A stretch of 64,000 nucleotides of DNA from Epiperipatus broadwayi (GCA_028023455.1 JAQFVV010000013.1:2172001-2236000), one strand, 5' to 3'; counted from the stretch's first letter, positions 1 through 10,997 are shown. Translations and numbers: made by a program. Notes: generated by a model not told the origin, from the sequence alone.

Positions 1-194
1 TGTTTAACTATCTAAAATCATTAAAATTAGAAACTATTGTAAGAATAGGCATAAAAATTATTATAGTGATGATCAAACCACATATGATGTTTAATTTAAT
101 AGCAGAAATTGGATTTTATAAAATTTATATTGGAAAAAAATGATAAACATCACATGATCACCATTTCTTATGCTGGACTATTTCCTCATCTAAT

Positions 195-301
195 ATAAGT
201 GTTGAATGTCTTTAGAAAAAGTAAACTTTATTTAAATAATCCAAGTACTGTACATTATATTTAAATAAAGTTTAATTTTTCTAAAGACATTCAGCACTTA
301 T
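195..301. repeat. Short palindromic repeat (MITE-like)
   Basis: Positions 195-238 and 258-301 are near-perfect reverse complements separated by about 20 bases. The outer ends read ATAAGTG and CACTTAT. The arms contain no reading frame. The compact hairpin shape fits a miniature inverted-repeat transposon, but I see no clear target-site duplication and no second copy in the window, so the class is inferred only from shape. Confidence 0.6.
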
Positions 302-719
302 ATGTATATAGTATTATAGATACATTAATTATATATATTTTAAGTTTATATATTCTATAATCAAAATACTGAATGCAGCACTAACATTGTGTTTTATGAA
401 TAAAATATTGTATGTGCTATACAATTTCAGCAAAGTATACATATTACAGTAATGTGCTTTTGGATAAAATGACTTTAAAATACCTATTTTCTGATGTCAT
501 CAGTGACACAAAATTCAAGATGGCTGTCAAAAAAATTTTTATTTTTCCTGATCGTTTTAGCGAATAATTGATTGTAAATCGAAGTAGTGGGTACAAATTG
601 ATGATAATCACTATTGTGAAATATTGCTAAGTAGCCGATTACTGAGGTCTAGGTGTATATGGATATCATGAATTTATGCTGCTTGATCGTAAGAACACTT
701 CTATTGCTTCAATTTTAAA
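302..719. other. AT-rich stretch with no recognised gene
   Basis: No reading frame, RNA gene or clear repeat is recognised here. The segment at 480-660 is slightly less AT-biased but contains stops in all frames. Confidence 0.5.
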
Positions 720-1345
720 AATGAAGGGAATAGACAAGATTATATCAATATTATGGAACATAATCATTATCCATTATTGCAAACATACTTTCAATAATTT
801 TGTTAAATAGGTTGCTTTTTACTATATATAAATAGTTACCAGAGACTCAGTATGGTTTTAGAGAATCAAGAAGGATTATAGACTTGGGTTTTGTTACCAT
901 ATAAATGCAATAAAAGTGTTGGGAACAAAAAAGTGAGTTATATATAATTTTTATTGATTTGATTAAGATATTTGATTCATTTAATTAAAATGATCTTGGT
1001 ATTGATTGAATTTAATTGGTTAATCACAAAATTTTATTTATATTACACAATTTCTATATGATGGAATGAGAAATAACTGTTATTACATTGATAAAAAATC
1101 TGATGCATTTGAAATGAAAACTGGTGTTAAACAAAAATATGTACTTACTCCTGCATTGTTTTGATTTTTGTGACTAAGGTTTTTGAAACTGTATATAAGT
1201 GGTTTAATAAAACAAGGCTTAAGATGTAATACAGGGTTTGATAGTGAAATTTTTAATTAGAATCATTTAAAACAAAAACCGAGAACTTCATTTTCTTAAC
1301 TTAGGATTTACAGTATGCTGATGATTAAGCTGTTTTTTTTTTCCA
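720..1345 (+). pseudogene. Degenerate LINE (non-LTR) reverse transcriptase
   Basis: Conceptual translation with frame changes recovers the reverse transcriptase blocks of a non-LTR retrotransposon. There is an LPETQYGFRES-like block near 834-866. Motif A reads FIDLIKIFDSF at about 948-980. A TGVKQ...LTPALF block lies near 1118-1160, where active families have GVKQGCVLAPTLF. The catalytic box LQYADD lies near 1311-1328 and is followed at once by a stop. In an active element this enzyme would copy element RNA onto nicked chromosomal DNA. Stops and frameshifts occur every few tens of codons, and no endonuclease domain or 3' tail was found, so this is an old internal fragment. The GVKQGCVLAP-type motif is common in several LINE clades; I do not assign one. 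Confidence 0.6.
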
Positions 1346-1582
1346 TTTCAAAAGATGGTGTACAGAATGTACAGTTTTTTCTATTCCCTCATGCCAGCCG
1401 TATGATGGTGTTAATGCTAATCAAAAACACATTCATATTACGATTCTGGGCAGGGCCTGTGATTCTATCTATATAAATATCGGCTTTTTTAGTTTTTGTA
1501 ATAGGAAATTAGAGAAACTAATAGTAAATAATATTACTATTTAAAAAAAAAAAAATTAGAAATTCACATTAAATTTTAAAAC

Positions 1583-2765
1583 GATACTCGAATAATTGAC
1601 GTTTTTTTGGACAGTAATTAATCATAAAATGGGTCGTTTTTGTTTGTGTGTATCTGTCAAAAGTTACAGGATTTTTTTAATTGAAAATAAGATGCAATTA
1701 TACTTTTTTTTAAATTTACACAAAATTGGTACATTCACACTAAATTTACAAATGATACCCGACTAATCTGCTTTTTTTTGTTTTGTTTTTGGACAGTAAT
1801 TAATCGGAAAGTGGGTTCTTTTTGTTAGTGTATATATATAAAAAGTACCGTTCTTTAAATACTACATTTCAAAATGATACCTGACTATGTTGTATTTTTT
1901 TTTTTTTTGGACAGTAATGAATCAGAAAGTGGATTGTTTTTATTAGTATGTAGATTTTATCAGAAGCCGTAATATTATTAAAATACTAAATTTAAAAATG
2001 ATACCAGTGAATAACTTTTTTTTGGTTATTGACAGTAATTAATTAGAAAGTGGGTTTTATTTTCTTTGTGTGTATATATATAAAAAGTTATGATCTTTTT
2101 TCCAATCAAAAATAATATGCAATTCTACATTATTCAATTTACCCACAACATTTAAAAAATTCACACTACAATTTTAAAATAATACCCAACTGATTGCTTT
2201 TTTTTTTTTGGGTGGGGGGGGGGGACAATAATTAATCAGAAAGTAGGTTCTTTTTGTTAGTGTGTATATCTAAAAAGGACCATCATTGAAAGACTCAATT
2301 GAAAAATGATACCCGACTAATTTGTTCTTTTTCTTTTTTTTTTGGACAGTAATGAATCAGAAAGTGGGTTCTTTTTGTTAGTGTGTCTATATAAAAAGGT
2401 ACTGTTATTTAAATACTGAATTTAAATATGATAGCCAACTAATTTGCATTTCTTTTGGACAGTAATTAATCAGAAAGTGGTTTGTTTGTTTTTTTATAAA
2501 TCTTACGTATATATATAAATTATCGTAATTCAAATACTACATTTAAAAATCAAACCCAGACTAATTTGCTTTCTTTTTTTTTTTGGACAGTAATTAATCA
2601 GAAACTGGGTTGTTTTTGTTAGTGTGCAGATATAAAAACTAATCTTATTTTTAAATAGTAAATGTAAAAAAAATAGTACCCGACTAAATTTCTTTTTTGA
2701 ACAAGTAATTACTAATAATCAGACACTGTTTTGTTTTTATTTGTGCGTATATATATCAAAAGCAA
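1583..2765. repeat. Minisatellite array, nine units of about 122 bp (two longer)
   Basis: A recognisable unit recurs nine times. It has a GATACCCGACTAAT-like start, a poly-T run, GGACAGTAATTAATCAGAAA, GGGTT plus TTTTTGTTAGTGTG, a TATATA stretch, then AAATACTA. Unit starts lie at about 1583, 1754, 1876, 2000, 2181, 2308, 2430, 2551 and 2675, so spacing is 171, 122, 124, 181, 127, 122, 121 and 124. The first and fourth units carry an extra segment of about 55 bp that includes a TATGCAATT motif. One unit has a poly-G run (about 2211-2224) next to its poly-T. A partial match to the GGACAGTAA core occurs alone near 48360. No coding potential is seen. Confidence 0.85.
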
Positions 2766-3083
2766 CTTGTCATGGACAAATTCTTGCGAAAATGTTACTT
2801 TTCGCATGATCCTCCAAATACTGCTATTCTGCAACCTTAAAAGGAATTTTTGAGGGTTACCCATTCATAATGGAATCTTCTGGACATTGTTAATGAAGTT
2901 ACAACATAACAGTCGGTTAAAGCTTGAAAAAAAAAATACATTTGTAATGAAATTTTAAATAATTATGACAGGCTAAAATCCACACACTCTCACACCAAAT
3001 TATCGAGAAAATAGACATGCTAGCATTCCGGTAAAAACACAACCAACTACAGCAGCCAATAAAGGCATTTATCTGTGCTTTTA

Positions 3084-3215
3084 GCATAGAAAAAAGCCAG
3101 ACCGGTGGGGACTCTCTTTATTTTATCATAGAAAGAAGCCTCTTAGGTTGGGTGAAGTGACGAGCACTCTTTCTGTTTTATCATAGAAAAAAGCCTCTTA
3201 GGTTGGGTGTAGGCC
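3084..3215. repeat. Short tandem repeat, three imperfect units
   Basis: The motif CATAGAAA(A/G)AAGCC starts at about 3084, 3127 and 3182, and the last two copies continue with TCTTAGGTTGGGTG. The spacing of 43 and 55 bp shows an internal length change. A related string, TAGAAAAAGGCCTCTCATGT, occurs near 57551 inside a SINE-like unit, so this may be a locally amplified SINE piece. That link is an inference from about 25 bases of resemblance. Confidence 0.5.
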
Positions 3216-5510
3216 ACTAAAATGGTATATTTCTAGGAATTGACCTAGAAATAGTGCCATCATGTGGCTGACACCAGGGAATAGAAAACAACCAAATGTA
3301 TTTAATGATTTGAATACGACATAAAAAGACATTAGTTTAAAAATTAATGTTCAAAAAACTCAATTTTTTTATCATCCAGTAATGGAGGAAAAATCAGCAA
3401 CAATTTTTAGCTTGAATAAGTATTAATTTATAAATATGAACTAATTTAAATAGCTTTCTTGTTTTATAAGTAGAAAGATAGATTTTAAATGTTTAAGTTC
3501 TGCACAGACTCTAATATGCTGCTGCTTTTAACAATTTAAAAGATATATTTCATCATAGGGAAATAATTATTGCATTTAAGCTAATTCTATATAGGATTAT
3601 TTTACCTAATTTATTATATAGAAAATAGACTTGGGCACAGTATCAAAACAAAATAATAGAAAAATGTCATTAAGGATTCTCTCTAATGCCATAATATGAT
3701 CTTCAACTTTTTGGATGTGATACTATAGAGTCCACTATTATAAAAATCACACTTTTATTGGATTGGACATGAATGCTAAAATATAACTTATTCTGACAAA
3801 CAGTACATCTGAGCAATAAATACGCTCCCTATGCAGATTATTTAAGTAAACTAGATTAGATATTCAGATTAATGTTGAACTATATACCAATAATAAGGCA
3901 GGATGAACTGGTGATTGTGGTGGAGATAGCAGAGCTTCTGATACTATGGCACTAAATTACTAAATAAGATTTGCAGTACGAATGTGAAATGCATCATGGG
4001 ATTCAGTACCAAGTACTTGGTTCCTTTGGGCTGGACCATACCACTTGCTAGCATAATGTGAACCTTAGATCAGGAGATCAGAGCAGTTTTACAATTGGTT
4101 TCTGGACCTTCATGTTCCAATTTTAAGGAGGCTGTCTGTGCAAAATACTATAGTTTTGTTCTGCAAAACTATCTTACTCCAGTTCGCTAATTAGAATACT
4201 TAAAATATGCTAAGATGGGTTTCATTAAAGCACTCTAGTTTAAGAATACTAAATCTGAATAGTTTATCTAATAAATTAAGGAGGACAAAAGCATATTCGG
4301 GACTTAATTAATTATTATTATGCCTTTTAAGTATCATCCTTACTATTATCTAACTATACATAGATTATTAATATAAAAACCTTAATGATAAGCTACATAA
4401 TAGCTTAACTAAGCTTACATATATAAAAACAGATTTCAAAATGGAGATTTATGTTTGATCAAAAGCAGCACAAATTATTTACTAGAGAGATTCTAATCAT
4501 CTCTCTAAAATTGCTAGATTATTAATCTCCATTTTGAATTATGGCATATCATAAAGTATCAACAGAATAAAACAAAATAAAATAAAAATAGAATAGGCAT
4601 GACTGCAGATTAGAAAAGTATATTTAATAACTAATTACAGTTATTATGTTTAAGAGAATTATTGAAAATTATAATTATTCATTTGAGATAGGCAAGATTG
4701 TTACTGGTATTAACTTTAGTTTATAATTATTAAATGTTTATTACATAGTTTATTTTATTCAGGAATTATTTATAAGTTTATAATTTATGAACATTTAACA
4801 CAGATAAAGTAATTTAATTACAGATTATTTTAGAGAGCTCTGTGGAGAAGAAATATTACCAATCTTCTTCTAGCTGAGTCATCACTGACATTCTTTAATA
4901 TGTTGTGTCATGATGTTTTCTTGGCAGCTGGCAGAACTGGTTTCTTCCATTCCATGGTGATAATGATGACTTGCAATGGGTAAAACCGATCATCTTCATT
5001 TATTACATGGATGTAGCTCCTGGCAGCAACTACTTCACTTATAAAAGAGAGGGGATTTTGAGTGTTTTTATATGAATCTTCTGACATTCTTGCCCTCACC
5101 AACTTTTTATCTTCTTAACAGTTTTAAAATGTAATCCTTCATTTTAGCATAGATTTATTAAATTTTAAAATCAGTATTAACATTTGAGTAAAGAAAAAAG
5201 CAAATTTTAAGTGAATAACAAAATAGTGCAGCTTGAGTGATTTTGTTTTGTCCCAAATTATATTTTAGACTTATTTTAAAAACTGTTTTTAATCTCCACA
5301 CAACTTTAACCTGGTGTGTGTGGCAGGATACTTTCCAAGAATTATTCAATATTTCAAAGCTAATTTTAGTCACCTCCAGAATTGGAAATTATATGCCAGT
5401 TTTAAATGAAATAAGAACAAATTTCTATTTTTAACTTATTGCAAATTAAAGATATAAAATAATATTATTGTGTTACAATGCTTATAAAACCTATTGTATT
5501 ACCTTCATTC

Positions 5511-5511
<1 letters not shown>
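3216..5511. other. AT-rich stretch without a recognised gene
   Basis: No coding region is supported. Open frames here, for example 4908-5102 on the minus strand, have no recognisable domain and sit in AT-rich, low-complexity sequence. The only structured item is the inverted repeat at 4435-4538. Confidence 0.5.
4435..4538. repeat. Small inverted-repeat element
   Basis: TTCAAAATGGAGATT at 4435-4449 is the exact reverse complement of 4524-4538, giving 15 bp terminal inverted repeats around a 74 bp core. The core holds a second hairpin of two AGAGAGAT-like arms near 4480-4507. This shape fits a tiny MITE. No target duplication was confirmed. Confidence 0.5.

Positions 5512-5542
<31 letters not shown>
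5512..5542. repeat. (TA)n microsatellite used as insertion target
   Basis: This is a run of alternating T and A ending exactly where the 5' LTR begins with TGTACC. ATAT continues immediately after the 3' LTR at 12504, so the element inserted into this tract. The target duplication is at least ATAT, but its exact length cannot be fixed in a dinucleotide repeat. Confidence 0.8.
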
Positions 5543-5545
<3 letters not shown>

Positions 5546-5957
5546 ACCATTTATTTACATATACGGTACAAATTACTTTTTAATATTAGGTATTATAAAA
5601 AAAAGAAGAAAGGAGAGCAAACACGATCTTTGTTTTTTTTTGTAACATAATGTTTTAAAGAAAAAAAAAACGTACAGTGAAAGTTTAATTTTTCTTTTTT
5701 TTTTAGAAATAAGTTAACTAAAATAAATTCCATGTTGGAAAAGTGCATATTGAATCATTGATTCAAATAGTGAAAGGAAATTTCAAAAGGTGAAAGATTG
5801 CTATCAGAAACAACTTTCTGATAGTAATTAAAAATGGCAGAAATTCTTAGCGGAAAAACAGACTTTGTAATAAGAAAAGGAGAATAATGTAGAAGTTTAT
5901 AAAGTAGAACAAAGAAAAAAAAGAGCGTGCGCAGAGCTTCTAAAAAGAATCGAGGAG

Positions 5958-5965
5958 TATAAAAG
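5958..5965 (+). promoter_or_regulatory. TATA box in the 5' LTR
   Basis: TATAAAAG sits in the context GAGTATAAAAGGAGCC, a textbook core-promoter TATA box. The same box is at 11480-11487 in the 3' LTR. Transcription of the element would start some 25-35 bp downstream, near 5990, defining the U3/R boundary. The start site is inferred. Confidence 0.7.
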
Positions 5966-6278
5966 GAGCCGACAGATTTGAAAAGGGGTCTTTTTTATCT
6001 TATTGTTCCAATAGTGCTGAGCAATTTGAAGTGCCTCATTTTTTTTTAATAAAATGTGTCCACTTAGATACGAACGGAAATCGCTCGCCATGAGTGAGTA
6101 GAACGATATCGTTTGCCGACACTTTCTCTCGGAAAAAGTCACCTAGATCGTCATACAGCTACCTAAATTTGATCGGAGATTCGGAAATAAAACTAACAGG
6201 AGAACAACTACTGCGGACTACCCACTAACTGAATTGTACGTCGGGAAGATCGATGACCTACTTAGTGTCAACTTACCG

Positions 6279-6737
6279 GTAAGTAAATGGCCATAAATTT
6301 TTTTACATAAAGCTTTATGAATAGTGAATTGAATGGAAATGTTATCCCATAAATTTTTCTTGGATCAGAAGATTTGCGGACTGAGAAATGAACCAGACTG
6401 TTACTACGGAAAATAAGACTAAATAATTAGTACTCCAATATTTGAATCAAATTATTGAATTCATATGCACAATCTTTTCCAACATTATAATTTTGTATTA
6501 ATCATAAATATTGAATGCTTGACGAGTTAGAATAAATCTTTATTTTTAACTTCACTTTCATTGTACGTGTATAGAATTAATGCTATTATATTTAAGTCTT
6601 ATCTTTAGTTATTTAACTTAGATCGGTATACAAATTATTCTTGTTTTGATAGATTTAATTTCCGTAATTAAGAAAAATGGGGATATCTTTTTCTTAACGA
6701 GAATGTTAACTCAGACCGTATAATTATTACCTTACAG
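6279..6737 (+). other. Candidate intron inside the LTR
   Basis: The sequence ACCG|GTAAGT at 6279 matches a consensus splice donor, and TTATTACCTTACAG ending at 6737 is a good acceptor with a pyrimidine-containing tract. Both lie downstream of the TATA box, so they would be in the transcript leader. The same pair is present in the 3' LTR. The 459 bp between them contains the AATAAA. Splicing would remove a polyadenylation signal from the leader. Use of these sites is an inference. Confidence 0.45.
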
Positions 6738-6980
6738 GCTACAATATGTTTGACGCAGTCTCAGTGGGTCTAACGACTCTGGCGCCCTCAAGTAGAAATT
6801 AAAAACTGGTTCTGCTCACGATTGTACTCGGTAATAGTTCTAGGCCGAAGTTGATCAGGAAAAATAGCTGTGTTGAGAATAGAAATACAACTTTCTTATT
6901 TTTTGACATAGCTTGATCAACTCACGCTCAAATATAAATTTGAGGCGTATAGTGGCCTAGTAATACGAAAAACGTTACAA

Positions 6981-6998
6981 TGGCGACCCAACTCGGGC
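6981..6998 (+). other. Candidate primer binding site
   Basis: TGGCGACCCAACTCGGGC lies one base after the 5' LTR, where the tRNA primer for minus-strand synthesis anneals. The first nine bases match eight of the TGGTGACCC expected for tRNA-Trp, the primer reported for CsRn1-type elements. The rest does not match, so the primer tRNA is uncertain. Confidence 0.5.
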
Positions 6999-7437
6999 TT
7001 ACGAAAAGAAAAAAAAAACCACGACCTGAGAAAATTTAAAAACGGCATAAAATTGAGAATTTAATGTCCGTAGCCGGAAAATAAATATGACCACAAATAG
7101 TGCGCAAGTCTAAAAAGTTATTGTGTACGATTACAAAAGTTTTTTTTTAGAGTAGGATTTTAAATAAGGACTATATTGAAAGAAAATAATAGCTTATAAA
7201 TTATTAAATAATAAATAAAACCGATCAAAGGTAAGAAATGACGGTAAAGGTAGAGGGGGACGGGAGATTATAGGGTGATAAAAGAGAGGGGTGTCGGTGA
7301 ACGAATTTATTAGCAAAGCAAAATAAAATATTATATTTATATCGTAAAAATTGATAGCGTTAAGATTTTGTTTACTGTAGCAAAAATAAGCAACACGGCC
7401 ATATATGAAATTGAGAAGTAATAAAAATACACAAAAT

Positions 7438-7622
7438 ATGGCAGAAGGTGCGGAAGAATTAAAAGAGGGCTTGGAACCCTTAATAAAAAAAAACTATTAT
7501 ACGAATGCATGACAGAATTCAAAGAAGAAATAAAAAAAGAAATGGCAGAGATGGTCAGAGAATTAAAAGAAGAAATAAAAGAACCAGTAAAAAAAAAAGG
7601 AAAAAGAAAAGAAATAAAGTGA
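7438..7622 (+). pseudogene. gag: Remnant of gag N-terminus
   Basis: After a leader of about 460 bp, an ATG at 7438 opens a 24-codon frame (MAEGAEELKEG...) that ends at 7510-7512. A second ATG at 7509 overlaps it and opens a 37-codon frame (MTEFKEEIKKEMAEM...) ending at 7620-7622. Both are rich in Glu and Lys and look helical, as Gag N-termini of this group often do. No capsid domain or CCHC zinc knuckle follows; sequence passes straight to protease within about 130 bp. A normal Gag has several hundred residues, so I infer an internal deletion that removed most of gag. Without Gag the element could not build particles on its own. Confidence 0.5.
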
Positions 7623-9427
7623 TCAGTAGAACAACAGAAGAAAAGAGGATAGATAATCTTATTTGTGAGTGGGATGGCGAATCGATTAAGTACACATCTC
7701 AAGAATGCCCAAAGGTTGTTTTGCAAATAAACGATGTCAAAGTAGAGACATTGTGGGATTCTGGCAGCCAGATATCGGTAATGTCAGAAACAACGTATGA
7801 GCGCATGCGGAGCCAACCCATAGAGATACCAACTCTACCAGTGAAAAGCATGCTAATAACATTAGCAAATAACAAAAAGGCACAATTGGGCTCAAAACAG
7901 GTTTGGGTGCAAATTAAGATAGGGGATAAAATTATGCCCCACACGCTATTAATTCTAAAAGGGTTGGTACATGAAGCCATATTGGGGTCAGATTTTATGC
8001 ACAAAACTGGGTGTGTGATCAATTATAAAGATGAAAAGATTATCTGTGATGGGGAAGAAGTGGAGTTTGGGTCGCGGATGAGAATGAACCAGCAAAACGT
8101 ATGTAATATGGAGGTTGAGATAGAACAGCCTTCAATAGAGGCACGGATTGATGAAGTAATAAAGGGAGTGAAGGAAGGATGGAAAGAGGACCTAAAAGAA
8201 GTCTTAAATGAATATAAATCGAATTTTTCAGATAAACCCGGGGTTATTAAAGGGTATGAGCACAGGATCAAGATCGCTGACAGTACACCATACCAGGCAA
8301 GATCATACCCAGTGCCACACCACTATAGAGCTGAGGTAGAGAGAGAATTAGCTAAAATGGAGGAGTGGGATATTATCACTAAGGGTTCGTCAGCATATAA
8401 TAACCCATTGGTGGTTGTAAAAAAAAAAGATGGAACCATACGACTGTGTTTGGATGCCAGGCAATTGAACAAGATTACATGGCCAGATCAAAATGTTCCA
8501 CCTCCAATTAATGAGTTGGTAAATAAATTCCGGGGAAAAAAGATATTTTCCACGTTAGATCTGACTGCCAGCTATTGGCAGATCAGGTTACACCCTGCTG
8601 ACCGGAAGTACACAGCATTTCGATATAATGGTATATCGTACCAATTTAACAGAATGCCTTTTGGTCTCAAGAATAGTGGAGCAGGCCTGCTAAAATGTCT
8701 CGATCGTGTGCTGTGCCCGGAAATCAAAAAGTTAATCACTGTTTACATGGATGATGTGATTATTGCATCCAATAATGCCCAGGAACACTTACAACACCTC
8801 AAGTTGTTTCTACAAGAGTGCAATATGAAGGATATTCGCATTAATTTGCAAAAAAGCTGTTTAGCAGCGGAAGAAGTGAATTTCTTAGGGCACTTAATTA
8901 ATGCCAATGGAATTAGACCCCACCCGGACAAAATCCAGGCAATACGAGATTTCCCAGCCCCTCGAACACCAAAACAGGTGAGATCGTTTTTGGGGATGTG
9001 TAATTTCTACAATAAATTTTACAAAAACTTTGCTTCAGACATGGAGCCTCTGCTGCAATTATTACGTAAGGGAACGTCATGGAAATGGACGGAAGAGCAT
9101 GAGACCAATTTTAGGGTTATTAAAGAGAAATTCCTTAGTCAAGTGATGCTGGTTTACCCTGACTTAAGGAAACCATTTATTGTTCAGGTAGATAGTAGTG
9201 GGTATGGGTTAGGTGCTGCTCTTATGCAAGCTCAAGAGGATGGTACCTGGGGTGTAATTTATTTTGTCAGCAGACCACTGAGAGGTGCAGAGATTAATTA
9301 CTGTGTAACAGAGAAAGAGGCCTTGGCTGTGGTGTGGGCATTTCAGAAGTTCCACCAATTCTTGATAGGATCGGAAACGATTGTTAGGTCAGATCATAAG
9401 AGCCTAGAGTTCTTAAATCACAGTTAG
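7505..9427 (+). CDS. pol: Pol: protease, reverse transcriptase and start of RNase H (truncated)
   Basis: This 640-residue open frame starts at the first ATG of the frame. Residues 1-40 are almost all basic and are probably out-of-frame gag sequence rather than a real domain, so the true start is doubtful. Protease lies at about 70-185, with active site LWDSGSQ at residues 84-90 and an ILGSDF flap-side motif. Reverse transcriptase follows at about 235-480: VVKKKDGTIRLCLDARQLN, FSTLDLTASYWQI, NRMPFGLKNS and the catalytic YMDD at 414-417. RNase H begins with QVDSSGYGLGAAL near residue 561 (catalytic Asp 563). The frame stops at TAG 9425-9427, exactly at the junction of a 145 bp tandem duplication. 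The rest of RNase H and integrase continue in another frame at 9468-10997. Action would be in the cytoplasmic particle. Confidence 0.9.
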   Translation: MHDRIQRRNKKRNGRDGQRIKRRNKRTSKKKRKKKRNKVISRTTEEKRIDNLICEWDGESIKYTSQECPKVVLQINDVKVETLWDSGSQISVMSETTYERMRSQPIEIPTLPVKSMLITLANNKKAQLGSKQVWVQIKIGDKIMPHTLLILKGLVHEAILGSDFMHKTGCVINYKDEKIICDGEEVEFGSRMRMNQQNVCNMEVEIEQPSIEARIDEVIKGVKEGWKEDLKEVLNEYKSNFSDKPGVIKGYEHRIKIADSTPYQARSYPVPHHYRAEVERELAKMEEWDIITKGSSAYNNPLVVVKKKDGTIRLCLDARQLNKITWPDQNVPPPINELVNKFRGKKIFSTLDLTASYWQIRLHPADRKYTAFRYNGISYQFNRMPFGLKNSGAGLLKCLDRVLCPEIKKLITVYMDDVIIASNNAQEHLQHLKLFLQECNMKDIRINLQKSCLAAEEVNFLGHLINANGIRPHPDKIQAIRDFPAPRTPKQVRSFLGMCNFYNKFYKNFASDMEPLLQLLRKGTSWKWTEEHETNFRVIKEKFLSQVMLVYPDLRKPFIVQVDSSGYGLGAALMQAQEDGTWGVIYFVSRPLRGAEINYCVTEKEALAVVWAFQKFHQFLIGSETIVRSDHKSLEFLNHS

Positions 9428-9570
9428 AGGTGCAGAGATTAATTACTGTGTAACAGAGAAAGAGGCCTTGACTGTGGTGTGGGCATTTCAGAAGTTCCGC
9501 CAATTCTTGATAGGATCGGAAACGATTGTTAGGACAGATCATAAGAGCCTAGAGTTCTTAAATCACAGTT
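9281..9570 (+). repeat. 145 bp tandem duplication in RNase H
   Basis: 9281-9425 is repeated at 9426-9570 with only three substitutions. Since 145 is not a multiple of three, the second copy is in a different frame, and the junction creates the stop TAG. The segment encodes the RNase H part from AEINYCVTEKEAL to HKSLEFLNHS. The three differences show the duplication is not brand new, or that the copies came from template switching between non-identical element RNAs. Confidence 0.9.
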
Positions 9571-10997
9571 ATTTAACAAATAGTAGGCTAATCCGATGGA
9601 GCCTTTTTCTCCAGGAGTTCAATTATTCCATACAGTATTGTAAGGGCACTGAAAATGTGGTAGCCGACACATTGAGCCGGAATATTGTTCCTGATACCCA
9701 GGACCATTTGCAGATGGAAGATATCTGTTTGGCAAGTGTAGAATTAGAAACAGACGCTGTAGTAGAAGAAGGATTGAGACACTTAGGAAAGGTACAACGG
9801 CAAAGCCCGACCTACAAGAAAATTATTGATCAACTAGAAGACAAAGATGAAGCGGGAGAGACAGCAGATGCTAACACTGATGAGAGATATCGCCTGAAAG
9901 AAGGGATACTATGGTATATCACCGACCCTCGAAGGGATCAATGGAAAATGATCATACCAGAAAGTTTACAGGAAGGACTTATTGACTACACACATCATTT
10001 GTATGGGCACTATGGTGTAAATAAAGTGGAAGCCTTATTGAGGACATGGTTCCACTGGCCGAATATGAGAGCACAGGTCACCAGGATAGTAAGCTCATGT
10101 GAAATGTGCCAGAAGACAAAACCAGCAAACAAGTCGTATCAAGGTCCATTGAATTCTATCATCCCTAAAGAACCCAATGACCTGGTGCCTATTGATTTCT
10201 ATGGACCATTGCCAGCTTTCGGGAAAATGAAATATCTACTAGTAGTATATGACCTTTTTTCAAAATGGGTGTCAGCATATCCGATGACCCAAGCCAATAC
10301 CAAGAATGCCATATGAGCCCTTGAGGTACGATATTTTAAAAGGGTAGGCAAACCAAAAGCTATTTTGTCGGACCACGGTACGCCGTTCACATCTTATGAT
10401 TGGCAACAGTGGATAGAGAGGATGGAGGTAAAACACATATTGTCATCCATACGAAATCCGCAATCAAACCCTTGTGAGCAGGTGATGAGAGAGTTAGGAC
10501 GCCTCTTCAGGGTATATACTGCATCCAACCATAGAGGATGGGTGAAACAACTCCCAAGGGTGTTAAATTTCATAAATTGGTCTCATAATGAATCCACCGG
10601 ATTTGCACCTGTAAGACTTCACTTCGGACAAGCAATACCTAGATTGTACCAATCCAAGTTACCCGCTGGTCCAGAAAATATTGATAAAGGGAAAGATCAT
10701 GAAGAAGCAAGAAAAAAATTGGAACACTGTGCCAAGCTCCGAACCCAGCGGAAAGGAGGCCTGACTGATAAGTTTAAAACAGGGGATACAGTATGGGTAA
10801 AAACGAACCCTGTGAGTCAAACTGGGAAGCATATTTTTAAGAAGTTCCAAAATTTGTATGAGGGACCTTACCAAATCAGCCGACAGGATGGTCCAAATGC
10901 TTTCACTTTAAAGAATGGTGAAGGAGAAAGGGGTACCTATAACGCTAGGTCACTGAAACCATATAAGACTAGGACGTGGGTTAGAAGTACTCCATAA
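9430..10997 (+). pseudogene. pol: Pol: RNase H C-terminus and integrase (interrupted)
   Basis: This continues pol in a new frame after the duplication. RNase H resumes and ends with the ENVVADTLSR motif near 9650-9680. Integrase follows. Its zinc-binding region near 9985-10120 has HLYGHYG and CEMCQK. The catalytic core has Asp at 10194 (PIDFYGPL), Asp at 10371 (SDHGTPF) and Glu at 10476, with 34 residues between the last two, typical of the D,D-35-E class. The C-terminal GPY/F module contains YEGPYQI near 10855-10875. An in-frame TGA at 10314-10316 separates the first and second catalytic Asp residues; the frame is otherwise open to TAA at 10997. The enzyme would insert the cDNA into host DNA, here with ATAT duplication. 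As written it cannot be made full-length without readthrough. Confidence 0.9.

Larger units (their letters stand above)
5543..6979 (+). repeat. 5' LTR of the CsRn1-like element
   Basis: The 1437 bp long terminal repeat starts TGTACC and ends GTTACA. It is about 99% identical to 11064-12503. It carries a TATA box (5958-5965), an AATAAA at 6531-6536 and a strong donor/acceptor splice pair (6279 and 6737). Length differences sit in homopolymer runs. At 1.44 kb this is long for a Gypsy LTR. The 81-codon antisense frame present in both LTRs (5897-6142 and 11419-11664) has no recognisable domain. Confidence 0.95.

Noticed and set aside
5897-6142. 81-residue minus-strand frame, nearly identical at 11419-11664
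   Set aside because: It lies in the two LTRs, so the duplication is explained by the LTR pair. No domain, and it is antisense to the LTR transcript.
7337-7726. 129-residue minus-strand frame
   Set aside because: Phe/Ser/Ile-rich antisense shadow of the leader, basic gag remnant and start of pol.
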